Counted from the first letter of the stretch, positions 51,844-62,884 are shown. The stretch is 64,000 bases of DNA from Clostridia bacterium (GCA_017624735.1 JAGAMK010000060.1:35773-99772), one strand, 5' to 3'. A program made the numbers and translations. The notes: generated from the letters alone by a model not told the origin.

Positions 51844-52419
51844 AGCAACGCAATAAACATTAATTAATTAAAATATTATAAAAAAATCACAAAAGCCATT
51901 GTTGCACAGAATTTAAATAAAATGATGTGCCTGAGGCATAGGTTAAGAATATATAATTCAAAATAATAATTTAAACTAAATTAGAAACAACTAATATACC
52001 ATTATGGATTAATATTACATTCTAATTAATTAATAATACATTATAAAAAATAAAATAATTAAATAAAAATCGAAATATAAATCGAATAATAATTTTAAAA
52101 ATGATAGAATGTTCAATCAAAATAATATAATCAGATTTATAATTAAAAAAATATAAGATTGGGATTATAAATGAATTAAATTATAATTGAAAAAAACAGT
52201 ATACAAAGAAAAATCTAAAAAAGCTTTAATAATCGATACATATATCCTAAACAATAATATTTTAGCTTAAATTACACTATTTCCCGTATTTTGTATAATT
52301 TTTCTTCCCCTATTTGATACAAAATATTTATTTTGTATAATTATATCATAACTTTTCAACATTGTCAACAATTAGCTTAAGTTTTCAACACCCTACTTAT
52401 ATTTAATTTCAAACAAAAA
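51844..52419. other. AT-rich gene-free region with an orphan promoter
   Basis: About 575 bases that are extremely AT-rich, with A-rich plus strand and no open frame of note on either strand. It holds near-repeats such as TAATATTACATT / TAATAATACATT (52010-52021, 52031-52042), a palindrome TGCCTGAGGCA (51928-51938) and, at its distal end, copies of TATTTTGTATAATT (52287-52300, 52329-52342) with an inverted copy at 52315-52326. TATAAT read on the minus strand at 51875-51880 may be a weak xerD -10. Confidence 0.6.
52340..52368 (-). promoter_or_regulatory. Strong orphan promoter on the minus strand
   Basis: TTGACA (complement of 52363-52368) and TATAAT (complement of 52340-52345) with exactly 17 bases between and a TGA extension. 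The predicted start near 52333 lies in a 9-bp inverted repeat ATACAAAAT / ATTTTGTAT (52317-52338). The next gene on this strand, xerD, is over 500 bases away. Confidence 0.7.
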
Positions 52420-52452
52420 ACAGAGTATCAAAATTATTAAATGATACTCTGT
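52414..52452 (-). terminator. Terminator of the uvrB-MATE-uvrA operon
   Basis: ACAGAGTATCA / TGATACTCTGT (52420-52430, 52442-52452), an 11-bp perfect stem; on the minus strand it is followed by TTTTTTGTTT. It is about 50 bases after the uvrA stop. Confidence 0.9.
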
Positions 52453-52500
52453 TAATAAAATATAAAAATTTAAAAAAAGTTTTTATTTTAGCGACTAAAA

Positions 52501-55329
52501 TTATTTTTTATTTAAAATCTTTTTTAAATATTGTCCTGTATATGATTTTTTATTTTTTAAAATTTCTTCAGGAGTGCCTTCTACAACAATTTTTCCACCC
52601 TTATCTCCCCCTTCAGGTCCAAGGTCAATAATGTGGTCAGCAGTCTTAATAACATCAAGATTATGCTCAATAACTACAACACTATTTCCGTTATCAACAA
52701 GCTTTTGCAAAACCTCAATAAGTTTATGCACATCTGCTGTATGAAGCCCAGTTGTAGGTTCGTCAAGAATATATATAGTTTTTCCTGTGGAACGTTTTGA
52801 AAGTTCTGTAGAAAGCTTAACTCGTTGTGCTTCACCACCTGATAATGTTGTTGCAGATTGACCTAGTTTTATATAACCTAATCCAACATCATGTAATGTT
52901 TCAAGTTTTCTTTTAATTTTTGGAATGCTTTCAAAGAAAACTAATGCTTCTTCAACAGTCATTTCAAGAACATCACTAATTGTTTTACCTTTATATTTAA
53001 CATCAAGTGTTTCACGATTATATCTTGAACCTTTACAAACATCACATGGCACATAAACATCCGCAAGAAAGTGCATCTCAATTTTTATTATTCCATCACC
53101 TTGACAAGCTTCACAACGACCACCTTTAACATTGAATGAAAATCTACCTGCATTATATCCTCTTATCTTAGCATCTTGTGTTTGAGCAAATAATTCACGA
53201 ATATCGGTAAAAACTCCAGTATATGTTGCAGGATTTGAACGAGGTGTTCTCCCTATTGGTGATTGGTCAATATTAATTACTTTATCGAGATGTTCAATTC
53301 CAATAAATTCATTAAATTTACCAACCGGCTTTTTAGCACCATTAAGTTCATTTGCAAGATATTTATAAAGTATTTCATTAACAAGAGATGATTTACCTGA
53401 GCCTGAAACACCTGTAATACAGATAAAACAACCTAACGGGAAGTCAACATCTATGTTTTTGAGGTTATTCTCACAAGCACCTTTTATAGTAAGAACACTT
53501 CCATTACCTTGTCTCCTCTTTACAGGAATAGGTATTTTCCTCTCACCCGAAAGATATGCACCGGTAATTGAATCTTTACAATTGATTATATCATTTATCG
53601 AGCCGGAGCAAACAACTTCACCACCGTGCACACCAGCACCAGGGCCAACATCAACGATATGGTCAGCACAGCGCATAGTATCTTCGTCGTGTTCAACAAC
53701 TATAAGAGTATTTCCTAAATCTCTAAGATGCTTTAATGTTTCTATAAGTTTATCATTATCTCTTTGATGAAGACCGATACTAGGCTCATCGAGAATATAG
53801 ACAACTCCCATTAACATAGAACCAATCTGTGTAGCAAGTCGAATTCTTTGACTTTCACCGCCAGAAAGTGTTCCGGAAGAGCGAGAAAGAGTTAAATAAT
53901 CAAGACCAACACTCTTTAAAAAGTTAAGTCTGTTTTTTATTTCCTTAAGAATTGATTCTGCTATAAATCTGTCTTTTTCGCTTAAGTCAAGCGAATCAAT
54001 ATAATCAATTGCTTGTGTAATTGACATATCACAAAATTCACTTATATTTTTATTTCCGACTGTAATTGAAAGAATCTCTGGTTTAAGACGAGTTCCATTA
54101 CAATCTGGACATTTACTGGCAGTCATAACCTGCTCTATTTCCCATCTGGACCATTCACTTGTAGTTTCTTTATATCTTCTTTCAAGATTATTTACAATTC
54201 CTTCAAACTCGGACATATACGTTCCAGAACCATAAAATGTTGAACGAGTCATTTTCATTTTGCGGTTTGTTCCATATAAAATTACATTCAATCCGTCTTC
54301 AGAAATATCTTTTATAGGCGTTTTTAAGTTAAAACCATATTCTTTACCAATAGCATTGTAATACATAGCAGCAATTGACCCTGAATCAGCTTTTCCCCAT
54401 CCCGAAGCACAGATTGCACCCTCACTAATTGAAAGGTTTTTATTGGGTATTACGAGGTCAGGATTGACCTTTAAAAACGTACCAAGACCAGTACAAGTAG
54501 GACATGCGCCATAAGGATTATTAAATGAGAACATTCTTGGGGATAATTCATCAATACTTATACCATGTTCAGGACAAGCATAATTTAATGAATATAAGTA
54601 TTCCTTATCACCTATAACATCAATAATTACATTACCACCGGAATGCTGTGTTGCAGTTTCAATTGAATCAGCAAGTCGTGTTCTTATACTTTCTTTAACC
54701 ACTAAACGGTCAACAATTATTTCAATAGTATGCTTATAGGTTTTAGGAAGTTTCATATCTTCGTACAACTCTGCAACTTCGCCATCAATCCTTGCTCGAA
54801 TAAAACCTGATTTCAAAGCATTCGCTAATTCTTTAGCATGCTCCCCTTTTTTACCTCTTACAACCGGTGATAATATCTGAAACTTTGTACCTTCAGGTAA
54901 GTTTAATACAGTATCAACAATCTGGTCAACTGTTTGCTGTTTTATCTCTCTACCACAAATCGGACAATGAGGCACACCAATTCTTGCATACAAAAGACGT
55001 AGATAATCGTATATTTCGGTTACAGTACCAACTGTTGAACGTGGATTTTTAGAGGTTGTCTTCTGGTCAATTGAGATTGCAGGAGAAAGTCCTTCAATAG
55101 ACTCAACATTTGGTTTCTCCATCTGCCCTAAAAACATACGAGCATAAGAAGATAAAGACTCAATATATCGTCTCTGTCCTTCAGCATAAATTGTATCAAA
55201 TGCTAATGATGATTTACCAGAGCCGGACACACCCGTTAAAACAACAAGTTTATCTCTTGGAATTTCTATATCAATGTTTTTTAAATTATTCTCTTTTGCA
55301 CCTTTAATAATAATTTTATCGTGTAACAT
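52501..55329 (-). CDS. uvrA: Excinuclease ABC subunit A
   Basis: UvrA (942 residues) is the damage-sensing dimeric ATPase of nucleotide excision repair. It has two ABC modules: Walker A loops [16 protein letters not shown] (about residues 31-46) and [16 protein letters not shown] (about 640), signatures [12 protein letters not shown] and [12 protein letters not shown], and zinc-finger Cys clusters ([38 protein letters not shown]). AAGGGG lies seven bases before the ATG at 55329. It overlaps the MATE gene by 14 bases and ends the operon. Confidence 0.98.
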   Translation of the reverse strand: MLHDKIIIKGAKENNLKNIDIEIPRDKLVVLTGVSGSGKSSLAFDTIYAEGQRRYIESLSSYARMFLGQMEKPNVESIEGLSPAISIDQKTTSKNPRSTVGTVTEIYDYLRLLYARIGVPHCPICGREIKQQTVDQIVDTVLNLPEGTKFQILSPVVRGKKGEHAKELANALKSGFIRARIDGEVAELYEDMKLPKTYKHTIEIIVDRLVVKESIRTRLADSIETATQHSGGNVIIDVIGDKEYLYSLNYACPEHGISIDELSPRMFSFNNPYGACPTCTGLGTFLKVNPDLVIPNKNLSISEGAICASGWGKADSGSIAAMYYNAIGKEYGFNLKTPIKDISEDGLNVILYGTNRKMKMTRSTFYGSGTYMSEFEGIVNNLERRYKETTSEWSRWEIEQVMTASKCPDCNGTRLKPEILSITVGNKNISEFCDMSITQAIDYIDSLDLSEKDRFIAESILKEIKNRLNFLKSVGLDYLTLSRSSGTLSGGESQRIRLATQIGSMLMGVVYILDEPSIGLHQRDNDKLIETLKHLRDLGNTLIVVEHDEDTMRCADHIVDVGPGAGVHGGEVVCSGSINDIINCKDSITGAYLSGERKIPIPVKRRQGNGSVLTIKGACENNLKNIDVDFPLGCFICITGVSGSGKSSLVNEILYKYLANELNGAKKPVGKFNEFIGIEHLDKVINIDQSPIGRTPRSNPATYTGVFTDIRELFAQTQDAKIRGYNAGRFSFNVKGGRCEACQGDGIIKIEMHFLADVYVPCDVCKGSRYNRETLDVKYKGKTISDVLEMTVEEALVFFESIPKIKRKLETLHDVGLGYIKLGQSATTLSGGEAQRVKLSTELSKRSTGKTIYILDEPTTGLHTADVHKLIEVLQKLVDNGNSVVVIEHNLDVIKTADHIIDLGPEGGDKGGKIVVEGTPEEILKNKKSYTGQYLKKILNKK

Positions 55330-56743
55330 TTTTTATCCCCTTCTCACGAAGATACTCTGTTAAACCATCTTTTCCCTCTGAAGTCACAGGTTTAATCCAT
55401 TTCATTGATTTATAATATTTTATACAAATAATAGACTTAATATAATCCTCAAATATATACATAACTGCAAAAGCAACTGTAAAAGGTACATTCAGTACAT
55501 ACACAGCAATTATTGTAGCTGGAATGGAGAGTCCCCATAGAGTAAGTAAATCATATTTTACACCCGTAACTGTGTCTCCACCTGAACGGAAAATACCAAC
55601 AATCATTAAGAACGGAACTTGTCTTATTGTAAATTCAAACGCATAAAAAGCCATAATAGACATTGCAGAATTTAATGTAACTTCACTGATATTATTTCCC
55701 ATGTTAAATATACCAATAAATTCAGCTCTGAAAATATAAATAATGACAGCAATAATAATGGAAATCACCGGAAAAATAATTAAAAAACGTTTTGTATCTT
55801 GAATGCCACGTTCAATTTTTCCTTTACCGACTGATTTACCAACCATAATGCTACATGCATTGCAAATTCCGATTATAAATACAAATGCAATGTTTTCAAA
55901 ACTTCTAAGTATTGTAATTGCAGCAAAATATTCGTGACCCATATGTCCAAAAATGATATTGAAAACAAAAGTACCTGCGCCCCACATAGTCTCATTAAAA
56001 ATTACTGGAAGTGCTTTTTTATAAAACAATTTGATGTCGAACCATTTGAATCCAAAAGTATTTTTTATCGGTGCGAATAATATATTCTTTGTTACAAAGG
56101 AAACCAAAAGTATAAGAAAAACGCCTACCCAAGCGGAAATAGATGTTGCAAGTGCAGCACCTTTTATTCCCATTTTCTCGAATCCAAATTTACCAAAAAT
56201 CATTCCATAATCTAAGAATATGTTAAGAATTGTAGTTATTACAGAAACATAGGTAGGCAACTTAACTAACTCTACTGAGCGTAGAACAGACGAAAGAATA
56301 TTTGTTATCGCAATTGCAGGATATGAAATGCAAACAATTAATAGATACGATGTTCCCTCAGTGACAACATCAGGATTATTATTAAAAATATTAACAACTG
56401 TGGATGGAAATAGCAAACTAAATGCTGTAAACAATCCTGAAATCAAAATTGCAGATACAGTTGCAATTCCACAAGTCATATTTATTTTCTTAATTTCTTT
56501 TATCCCCCAATATTGTGCAATAAAGACAGACGTACCGGAACTGATTCCTATTAACACCATGTTAAGTAGCCATCCCCACTGACCAATCATACCTACTGCA
56601 GATAAGGATACGTCACCTAATTGGCTCACAAAAAGGGTATCTGCTAATGTGAATGAACTTATCAATATATTTTGTAATACTATTGGCGTTGTAAGTCTTA
56701 ATGTAGTTTTCCAAAAACCTTTATCATTTAGTAATTTTAACAT
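55316..56743 (-). CDS. MATE-family efflux transporter, DinF-like by context
   Basis: A 475-residue polytopic transporter with twelve predicted helices; [30 protein letters not shown] at the start (here residues about 16-45) and the second-half repeat with [14 protein letters not shown] are MATE family features. MATE proteins export drugs or metabolites by Na+ or H+ antiport. The gene lies between uvrB (start directly after the uvrB stop) and uvrA (14-base overlap), so it is expressed with damage repair, like DinF in other bacteria. The substrate is unknown. CGGAGA precedes the ATG. Confidence 0.88.
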   Translation of the reverse strand: MLKLLNDKGFWKTTLRLTTPIVLQNILISSFTLADTLFVSQLGDVSLSAVGMIGQWGWLLNMVLIGISSGTSVFIAQYWGIKEIKKINMTCGIATVSAILISGLFTAFSLLFPSTVVNIFNNNPDVVTEGTSYLLIVCISYPAIAITNILSSVLRSVELVKLPTYVSVITTILNIFLDYGMIFGKFGFEKMGIKGAALATSISAWVGVFLILLVSFVTKNILFAPIKNTFGFKWFDIKLFYKKALPVIFNETMWGAGTFVFNIIFGHMGHEYFAAITILRSFENIAFVFIIGICNACSIMVGKSVGKGKIERGIQDTKRFLIIFPVISIIIAVIIYIFRAEFIGIFNMGNNISEVTLNSAMSIMAFYAFEFTIRQVPFLMIVGIFRSGGDTVTGVKYDLLTLWGLSIPATIIAVYVLNVPFTVAFAVMYIFEDYIKSIICIKYYKSMKWIKPVTSEGKDGLTEYLREKGIKNVTR

Positions 56744-58690
56744 TTATTTCTCCGATTTAAGTTTTTCAATTTTATCACGTAAATAAGCCGCATGTTCAAA
56801 TTCAAGTATTTTTGCAGCTGATTTCATTTCTTCAGTTAATTGAGCAATTAATTTTTGTTTTTCATCCCTACTCATCTTACGTTTTCCTGATTTATCTTTT
56901 GTTGATATTTCCAAAATTTCACGAACATCTTTTGTTATTGTTTTTGGCACGATGCTATGCTCATTATTATATGCAATCTGAATTTCACGACGTCTGTATG
57001 TTTCACTGATAGCTCGTTCCATTGAGTTCGTAACACTATCTGCATACATTATAACATGTCCGTTTGCATTACGAGCAGCACGACCAATAATCTGAATAAG
57101 TGATGTTTCTGAACGTAAAAAACCTTCTTTATCAGCATCAAGAATTGCAATTAAAGATACTTCGGGAATATCCAATCCTTCACGTAGCAAATTAATACCA
57201 ACAAGTACATCAAATTCGCCCAAACGTAAATCACGTATAAGTTCCATTCTCTCAATAGTATCAATATCATAGTGCATGTATCTTACTTTAATACCATGTT
57301 GAGAAAGATAATCCGTAAGATTTTCTGCCATCTTTTTAGTAAGTGTAGTTACAAGAACTCGTTCCTTCTTTTCAACCCTTATATTTATTTCGGAAATCAA
57401 ATCATCAATCTGCCCATTTGTTCCGCGGACAGAAATTTCAGGGTCTAAAAGACCTGTTGGTCGAATAACCTGTTCAGCAGTCTGAACACTTTTTTCCGCT
57501 TCAAAAGGTCCCGGTGTAGCACTTACAAATATTTTTTGTCTTGTTTTTTTGTAAAACTCATCAAAGGTCAATGGTCTGTTATCATAGGCAGAAGGTAAAC
57601 GGAAACCAAAATTGATAAGACTATCTTTTCTGGAACGGTCTCCGCCATACATACCTCTTACCTGAGGTAATGTAACGTGTGATTCATCTACAAAAAGCAC
57701 ATAATCATCAGGAAAATAATCAAGCAAAGTAAAAGGTGGTTCGCCAGGTTTTCTGCCAGACATTATTGCAGAATAATTCTCAATACCTTTGCAAAAGCCT
57801 GTTTCACGAAGCATTTCCATATCATACTCAGTTCTTTGACGTATTCTTTGAGCCTCAATAAGTTTTCCTTGTTTCTCAAATTCTGCAACCTGTTTTTCCA
57901 TTTCGTCGTTTATTTGTTTTAAAGCATCTTCCATTTTTTCAGGAGAAACAACATAGTGAGATGCAGGATATATAGCAACATGTGACACTACATTTTTAAC
58001 CGCACCTGTCAATGGGTTGATTTCACATATTCTGTCAATTTCATCACCAAAGAATTCTACTCTTATTGCAGTATCATTTGAGTAAACCGGGAAAATTTCA
58101 ACAATATCCCCTCTTACTCTAAATTTATTTCTTATAAAATTAATATCATTTCTTTCATACTGGATTTCAACAAGTTTTTTTATAAAATCATCACGACTTT
58201 TTTCCATTCCAGTACGTAACGAAATAACCATTGATTTATAATCTATTGGGTCACCAAGAGAATATATACACGAAACACTTGCAACGATTATAACATCTCG
58301 TCTTTCGGATAATGCAGATGTAGCCGAGTGACGCAATTTATCAATCTCTTCGTTTATTGCAGAATCTTTTTCAATATAAGTATCTGTTGTTGCAATATAA
58401 GCTTCGGGTTGATAATAATCGTAATAAGAAACAAAATACTCAACAGCATTTTCTGGAAAAAATTCTTTAAACTCTGCGCAAAGTTGTCCGGCAAGAGTTT
58501 TGTTATGAGCGAGAACAAGAGTGGGTCTGTTTAATTTAGCAATAATATTAGCCATAGTGAATGTCTTACCGGAGCCTGTCACACCCAGCAATGTTTGTTC
58601 GTTATAACCTTTTTCAATACCTTCAACGAGCATATCTATTGCTTGTGGCTGGTCACCAGTTGGCTGATAATTACTGACTAATTTAAACAT
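56744..58690 (-). CDS. uvrB: Excinuclease ABC subunit B
   Basis: UvrB (648 residues) verifies damage and loads Uvr[21 protein letters not shown] starts the helicase fold; Walker A is [16 protein letters not shown], the damage-probing beta-hairpin is [21 protein letters not shown] and [11 protein letters not shown] are helicase motifs, and the C-terminal UVR domain ends [21 protein letters not shown] at 58690 follows GAGGTG; the open frame upstream runs into the promoter and is rejected. uvrC is not in this window. Confidence 0.97.
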   Translation of the reverse strand: MFKLVSNYQPTGDQPQAIDMLVEGIEKGYNEQTLLGVTGSGKTFTMANIIAKLNRPTLVLAHNKTLAGQLCAEFKEFFPENAVEYFVSYYDYYQPEAYIATTDTYIEKDSAINEEIDKLRHSATSALSERRDVIIVASVSCIYSLGDPIDYKSMVISLRTGMEKSRDDFIKKLVEIQYERNDINFIRNKFRVRGDIVEIFPVYSNDTAIRVEFFGDEIDRICEINPLTGAVKNVVSHVAIYPASHYVVSPEKMEDALKQINDEMEKQVAEFEKQGKLIEAQRIRQRTEYDMEMLRETGFCKGIENYSAIMSGRKPGEPPFTLLDYFPDDYVLFVDESHVTLPQVRGMYGGDRSRKDSLINFGFRLPSAYDNRPLTFDEFYKKTRQKIFVSATPGPFEAEKSVQTAEQVIRPTGLLDPEISVRGTNGQIDDLISEINIRVEKKERVLVTTLTKKMAENLTDYLSQHGIKVRYMHYDIDTIERMELIRDLRLGEFDVLVGINLLREGLDIPEVSLIAILDADKEGFLRSETSLIQIIGRAARNANGHVIMYADSVTNSMERAISETYRRREIQIAYNNEHSIVPKTITKDVREILEISTKDKSGKRKMSRDEKQKLIAQLTEEMKSAAKILEFEHAAYLRDKIEKLKSEK

Positions 58691-58702
58691 AAAACACCTC
58701 AC

Positions 58703-58747
58703 GTACATTTGTTCTTCAATTATACAATATTGTATAATTATAATCAA
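58703..58747 (-). promoter_or_regulatory. uvrB promoter with palindrome and LexA-like box
   Basis: On the minus strand, TTGATT (complement of 58742-58747) and TATAAT (complement of 58719-58724) are 17 bases apart. A perfect 22-base palindrome AATTATACAATATTGTATAATT (58718-58739, quoted halves AATTATACAAT and its complement) covers the spacer and -10. Four bases past the -10 lies GAACAAATGTAC (58703-58714), one mismatch from the clostridial LexA-type pattern GAAC-N4-GTTC. Confidence 0.6.
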
Positions 58748-58763
58748 CTAAAATTTTAAATAA

Positions 58764-58794
58764 ATACAAAAAGACGGAGTAAAAAACTCCGTCT
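58764..58794 (-). terminator. Terminator after the sugar acetyltransferase gene
   Basis: AGACGGAGT / ACTCCGTCT (58772-58780, 58786-58794) with a five-base loop; on the minus strand TTTTTGTATTT follows. The stem starts inside the stop codon region of the acetyltransferase gene. Confidence 0.9.
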
Positions 58795-59395
58795 ATAATG
58801 TTATCTTTCTGTCTTTAAAATAAAATTCTTTATCGTAGTCATTAATCTCTCGTAATACTCTGCAAGGATTTCCAACTGCAACAACATTTGCAGGAATATC
58901 CTTTGTAACAATGCTCCCTGCGCCAATAACTGAATTGTCACCAATAGTAATTCCCGGTAAAACAATTACACCTGCACCCAACCAACAATTTTTACCAATG
59001 TGAATAGGCATATTATATTGATATGCTAATGGACGTAATTCAGGTAATATTGGATGTCCCGCTGTTGCTAAAACAACGTTAGGTCCAATCATTGTGTAAT
59101 CACCAACGTAAATATGGGTGTCATCAACAAGTGTTAAATTGAAATTAGCATAAACACCTTTACCAAAATGAACATGTCTTCCTCCCCAATTTGAGTGTAG
59201 TGGCGGTTCTATGTAACAATCCTCACCGATTTCTGCAAACATATTTTTTAGCATTTCAGTTCTTTTTTCAAGCTCTAATGGTCTTGTTGCATTGAAATCG
59301 TATAACTTATCAAGATATGTCAGTTGCTCATTAAACAGCTCACTGTCCATTGATAAATACAAATCACCACTATGCATTTTTTCATAGATTTTCAT
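58793..59395 (-). CDS. Sugar O-acetyltransferase (maltose/galactoside type)
   Basis: A 200-residue left-handed beta-helix acetyltransferase. An N-terminal helical segment (EKMHSGDLYLSMDSELFNEQ) is followed by hexapeptide repeats and the loop with the catalytic His in ATAGHPILPELRP; VIGAGSIVTKDIPANVVAVGNPCRV closes the fold. The family acetylates free maltose, galactosides or similar sugars with acetyl-CoA. ATG at 59395 follows GGTGG by seven bases. It overlaps nothing but lies only 4 bases after the GH28 stop, so both probably act on the same sugar supply. Confidence 0.9.
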   Translation of the reverse strand: MKIYEKMHSGDLYLSMDSELFNEQLTYLDKLYDFNATRPLELEKRTEMLKNMFAEIGEDCYIEPPLHSNWGGRHVHFGKGVYANFNLTLVDDTHIYVGDYTMIGPNVVLATAGHPILPELRPLAYQYNMPIHIGKNCWLGAGVIVLPGITIGDNSVIGAGSIVTKDIPANVVAVGNPCRVLREINDYDKEFYFKDRKITL

Positions 59396-59399
59396 CTGA

Positions 59400-60938
59400 T
59401 TACCACCTACCATAAATAAAGTTTTTGCAATCTGTACTTATTTCAAATTTTCTTCGTGTATTTTTTCTTGGTAGAACCCCTGATTCAATAAACGAAATAT
59501 TTTCCGCATGACGCACGTATATTCCGTATGCATTAATATTCCTGAAACGATTGCATTCCGGATACTCTTTTTCTTGTTCAGGTATCTTAAATCTGAAATC
59601 GAAATAATCTTTACCTTCAGCATATCTTAAATCGAAATTTTTAAGAATAACATCACAAATTTTTTGATTAGGTATTCCCATAATCATAATTGGTATTTCA
59701 ATATTGTTCGCTTTAACATTATTTACAGAAATATTAGTTATTTCTCCCCTACCATCAAGTTCAGGTTTATTGTCACCATTTCTGTTACAAAGTCTGATAA
59801 ATAACGGACAAGCCATTGAATCCATTTCAATATTCGAAATACTTACATTATTGACCTTTGCACCATCACAGGACTCAATGGATATGCCACTGACACCTGC
59901 AGGATATATATCGGTTAAATAGAATTTACAGTTTTCAACAGTAACATCACTGATGTCAAGCGACGTTTCACTGCCGATTTTAAAAGCATTTGTGCAAGAG
60001 ACAACTTCACAATCATGAATGTAAATATTACTCATGCCTTTTCTGCAAGCAACATCAAGATTATTTTTTATTCTTAGCCCATCATCACCTGATGTTGAAA
60101 CACTCATATTATTTTTTAATGCAATTCCGTCATCGGCAGTTGAAATAAAACAATCTTTAATAATAACATTGGATGAACCACAGATATCAATACCGTCAGT
60201 ATTTGCAACATGACGATTATTATTAATAACTATATTTGAAACATCAACGTTATTACACGAATTAATGTTTACTGTCCACATTGCAGAATTTTCAAGAATT
60301 AAATTATAAAGTTTAATATTATTACAATTCTTTAAAAACATTAAATAACCATATTTACTTTTATGGGGAAAACGAATTCTTTTACGATATTCCTGACGCA
60401 AATCCCAAACATCAAGCGTTTTTGAAAAAGGTTCGATTTTAGGTGGATAGTATGGTTTTAAAGAGAAAAAATTACCTTCTCCACAAATTTTCCCCGGACC
60501 GGTAACATCAGTGTTTTCACAATTTTCTGCATATATTAATGCATTCTCAGTAAAATCATCTATACTGTGAGAAGCAACGATGGATGAATCTTTTTCAATA
60601 TATAATATAACATTACTTTTCAGATATACAGTACCGCAAGTGTAGTTACCGCCACTTACCACTACTACTCCTCCGCCATTTTCATAACTATTAGTAATTG
60701 CTGAATTTATATAATCAGCATTATTTATATTCGAATCATCAGGAATTGCACCAAAATCTTTGATATAAATGGCATTATAAAGTTGATAAGATACGTTACT
60801 ATTTACATATTTTTCATATGGAATATTTTCAAAAAAATCACCATCATAAACATTTGGAAATGTATCACCATTATATATTTTAAAATCCTTTTGAAATTTA
60901 GAAAAAAAAGAGCCAATATGATTAATAAATCGTGACAC
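59400..60938 (-). CDS. Glycoside hydrolase family 28 (polygalacturonase-like), no signal peptide
   Basis: A 512-residue parallel beta-helix enzyme. The GH28 catalytic Asp series is visible as NTDGIDICGSSNV and STADDGIALK; the later conserved His/Gly turn reads AFKIGSETSLD, so the usual His of GHGxS is missing. The start has no secretion signal, suggesting a cytosolic enzyme that trims imported pectin oligosaccharides. The start is a GTG at 60938, six bases after AGAGGTG, since the nearby ATG is out of frame. The missing His resembles the rhamnogalacturonan/exo-type branch, which is inference. Confidence 0.85.
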   Translation of the reverse strand: MSRFINHIGSFFSKFQKDFKIYNGDTFPNVYDGDFFENIPYEKYVNSNVSYQLYNAIYIKDFGAIPDDSNINNADYINSAITNSYENGGGVVVVSGGNYTCGTVYLKSNVILYIEKDSSIVASHSIDDFTENALIYAENCENTDVTGPGKICGEGNFFSLKPYYPPKIEPFSKTLDVWDLRQEYRKRIRFPHKSKYGYLMFLKNCNNIKLYNLILENSAMWTVNINSCNNVDVSNIVINNNRHVANTDGIDICGSSNVIIKDCFISTADDGIALKNNMSVSTSGDDGLRIKNNLDVACRKGMSNIYIHDCEVVSCTNAFKIGSETSLDISDVTVENCKFYLTDIYPAGVSGISIESCDGAKVNNVSISNIEMDSMACPLFIRLCNRNGDNKPELDGRGEITNISVNNVKANNIEIPIMIMGIPNQKICDVILKNFDLRYAEGKDYFDFRFKIPEQEKEYPECNRFRNINAYGIYVRHAENISFIESGVLPRKNTRRKFEISTDCKNFIYGRW

Positions 60939-61054
60939 ATAATCACCTCTAAATTATATTATCATATTAAAAACAAAAAATAAATATAATAAATGAATTT
61001 TTATTAAATACAAACATATTCTATTATGAAACTAATAAGATGAGGTGATAATAC
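60939..61054. other. Divergent intergenic region between the GH28 gene and asnB
   Basis: 116 AT-rich bases. TATAAT occurs on both strands (plus strand 60985-60990; minus strand near 60950), but no matching -35 was convincing, so promoters for both directions are likely but not placed. No hairpin or operator stands out. Confidence 0.4.
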
Positions 61055-62884
61055 ATGTGTGGTATTGCAGGAGAAATATCGTTTACACATTCCGTAATAG
61101 ATAATAAAGATTCCTTTTTAAATATGCAAAAAGTGCTTGCTCCACGAGGTCCTGACCAAAATGGTATGTATATCAGAGATAATGTTGCACTTATACACTC
61201 AAGACTTGCTATTATTGATATTGAAAACGGAATACAACCTATGACGTGTAAATACGGTAATAAAGAATATACAATAGTTTATAATGGTGAACTATATAAC
61301 ACTGAAGAAATAAGAAATGAACTTTTATTATTTGGCTATAATTTTTCAGGACACTCAGATACGGAAGTAATTTTAAAATCTTTTGTTCATTGGAAAGAAG
61401 ATTGTATAAATAAGTTCAATGGCATTTTCGCATTTGCTATTTGGGATAATTTTGAAAAGAGATTATTTTTTGCAAGAGATAGAATGGGTGTTAAACCATT
61501 TTTCTATACAAGAATAAATAATTCATTTATTTTCGGTTCTGAGATTAAAGCACTACTTAATCATAAATATGTTGAACCTGTTATAAATGAAAACTCTATC
61601 GCAGAAATCATGTTCATTGGACCTGGACGAACTCCGGGTTGTGGCGTTTTTAAAGATATTTATGAACTAAAACCTGCATGTTGGGGAAGTTATTCAAAAA
61701 ATGGCATCAGAGTAAGAAAATATTGGACATTGAAAGACAGAGAACATAAAGAAACTTTTAATGAGACCGTTGAACACGTAAATTATTTGGTTAAAGACGC
61801 AATAACACGTCAATTGATATCTGACGTGCCTGTAGGTACATTTTTATCAGGTGGATTAGATTCCAGTATAATCTCAAGTGTTGCGAATAAATCAATGTTA
61901 GAAAAAGGGTTAAAATTAAAAACATTTTCAATTACTTATGAAAATAATGATAAATACTTTAAATCAAGTAAATTTCAACCAAATAGTGATACGGAATATA
62001 TAAAAAAGATGGTTGAATATCTTAGTTGTGAACATCATTTGATAACACTAAATAATCAATCCCTTGCAAATGCTTTAACTGATGCTGTAGACGCAAGAGA
62101 TTTGCCTGGAATGGCTGATGTAGACTCATCCTTACTATTATTTTGCAAAGAAATAAAAAAACATTGTTCGGTTGCTTTATCAGGAGAATGTGCAGATGAA
62201 ATTTTTGGAGGTTATCCATGGTTTAGAGATAAAAAAATAAGAGCAATCAATGGATTTCCATGGTCTCAATCAACTAAATACAGAAAATCATTCGTAAGAG
62301 ATGATATAAAACTTCAAAACCATGAAGAATACATTTTATCAAGGTATAAAGATTCTATAATAAACACATCAAAAAATGATGGAATTTCGCCTCTTGAATC
62401 TAGAATGAAAGAGATGATGAAATTAAATATTGATTGGTTTATGCAGACCTTACTAGATAGAAAAGACCGTATGAGTATGTATAGTGGACTTGAAGTAAGA
62501 GTCCCATTTTGCGACTATAGAATTGCAGAATATTTATATTCTGTTCCTTGGGAATATAAAGAGTACAATTCATATGAAAAAGGTTTGTTAAGAGAAGCTA
62601 TGAAAGATTTCTTACCTGATGAAGTATTATGGAGAAAGAAAAGTCCATATCCAAAAACTCATAATCCTGAATATCTAAAAATTGTATCAAATATGTTGCA
62701 TGAAATATTATGTTGTAGTTCATCCCCTATTTTATCATTCATAAAAAAATCCGAATTGGAAAAACTAATTCATACAGAAGTGAATGAACCTTGGTATGGT
62801 CAGTTGATGACAACACCACAAACAATTGCTTATTTTGTTCAGATTAATTATTGGCTTAAAAAGTATAAAATAAGAATTATATAA
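61055..62884 (+). CDS. asnB: Asparagine synthetase (glutamine-hydrolysing)
   Basis: AsnB (609 residues) makes asparagine from aspartate, glutamine and ATP. The nucleophile is Cys2 (MCGIAGEI), followed by glutaminase residues LAIIDIENGIQPM and YNGELYN; the synthetase domain has the pyrophosphate loop FLSGGLDSSIIS near residue 265 and SGECADEIFGGYPWF. GAGGTG lies seven bases before the ATG. ldh follows after 11 bases. AsnB-like proteins can also amidate other carboxyls, but the full-length, canonical motifs favour asparagine synthesis. Confidence 0.93.
   Translation: MCGIAGEISFTHSVIDNKDSFLNMQKVLAPRGPDQNGMYIRDNVALIHSRLAIIDIENGIQPMTCKYGNKEYTIVYNGELYNTEEIRNELLLFGYNFSGHSDTEVILKSFVHWKEDCINKFNGIFAFAIWDNFEKRLFFARDRMGVKPFFYTRINNSFIFGSEIKALLNHKYVEPVINENSIAEIMFIGPGRTPGCGVFKDIYELKPACWGSYSKNGIRVRKYWTLKDREHKETFNETVEHVNYLVKDAITRQLISDVPVGTFLSGGLDSSIISSVANKSMLEKGLKLKTFSITYENNDKYFKSSKFQPNSDTEYIKKMVEYLSCEHHLITLNNQSLANALTDAVDARDLPGMADVDSSLLLFCKEIKKHCSVALSGECADEIFGGYPWFRDKKIRAINGFPWSQSTKYRKSFVRDDIKLQNHEEYILSRYKDSIINTSKNDGISPLESRMKEMMKLNIDWFMQTLLDRKDRMSMYSGLEVRVPFCDYRIAEYLYSVPWEYKEYNSYEKGLLREAMKDFLPDEVLWRKKSPYPKTHNPEYLKIVSNMLHEILCCSSSPILSFIKKSELEKLIHTEVNEPWYGQLMTTPQTIAYFVQINYWLKKYKIRII

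Noticed and set aside
51844-52500. Decayed gene or mobile element in the AT-rich gap
   Set aside because: No stretch on either strand translates to a recognisable protein, and no target duplication or terminal repeats were seen.
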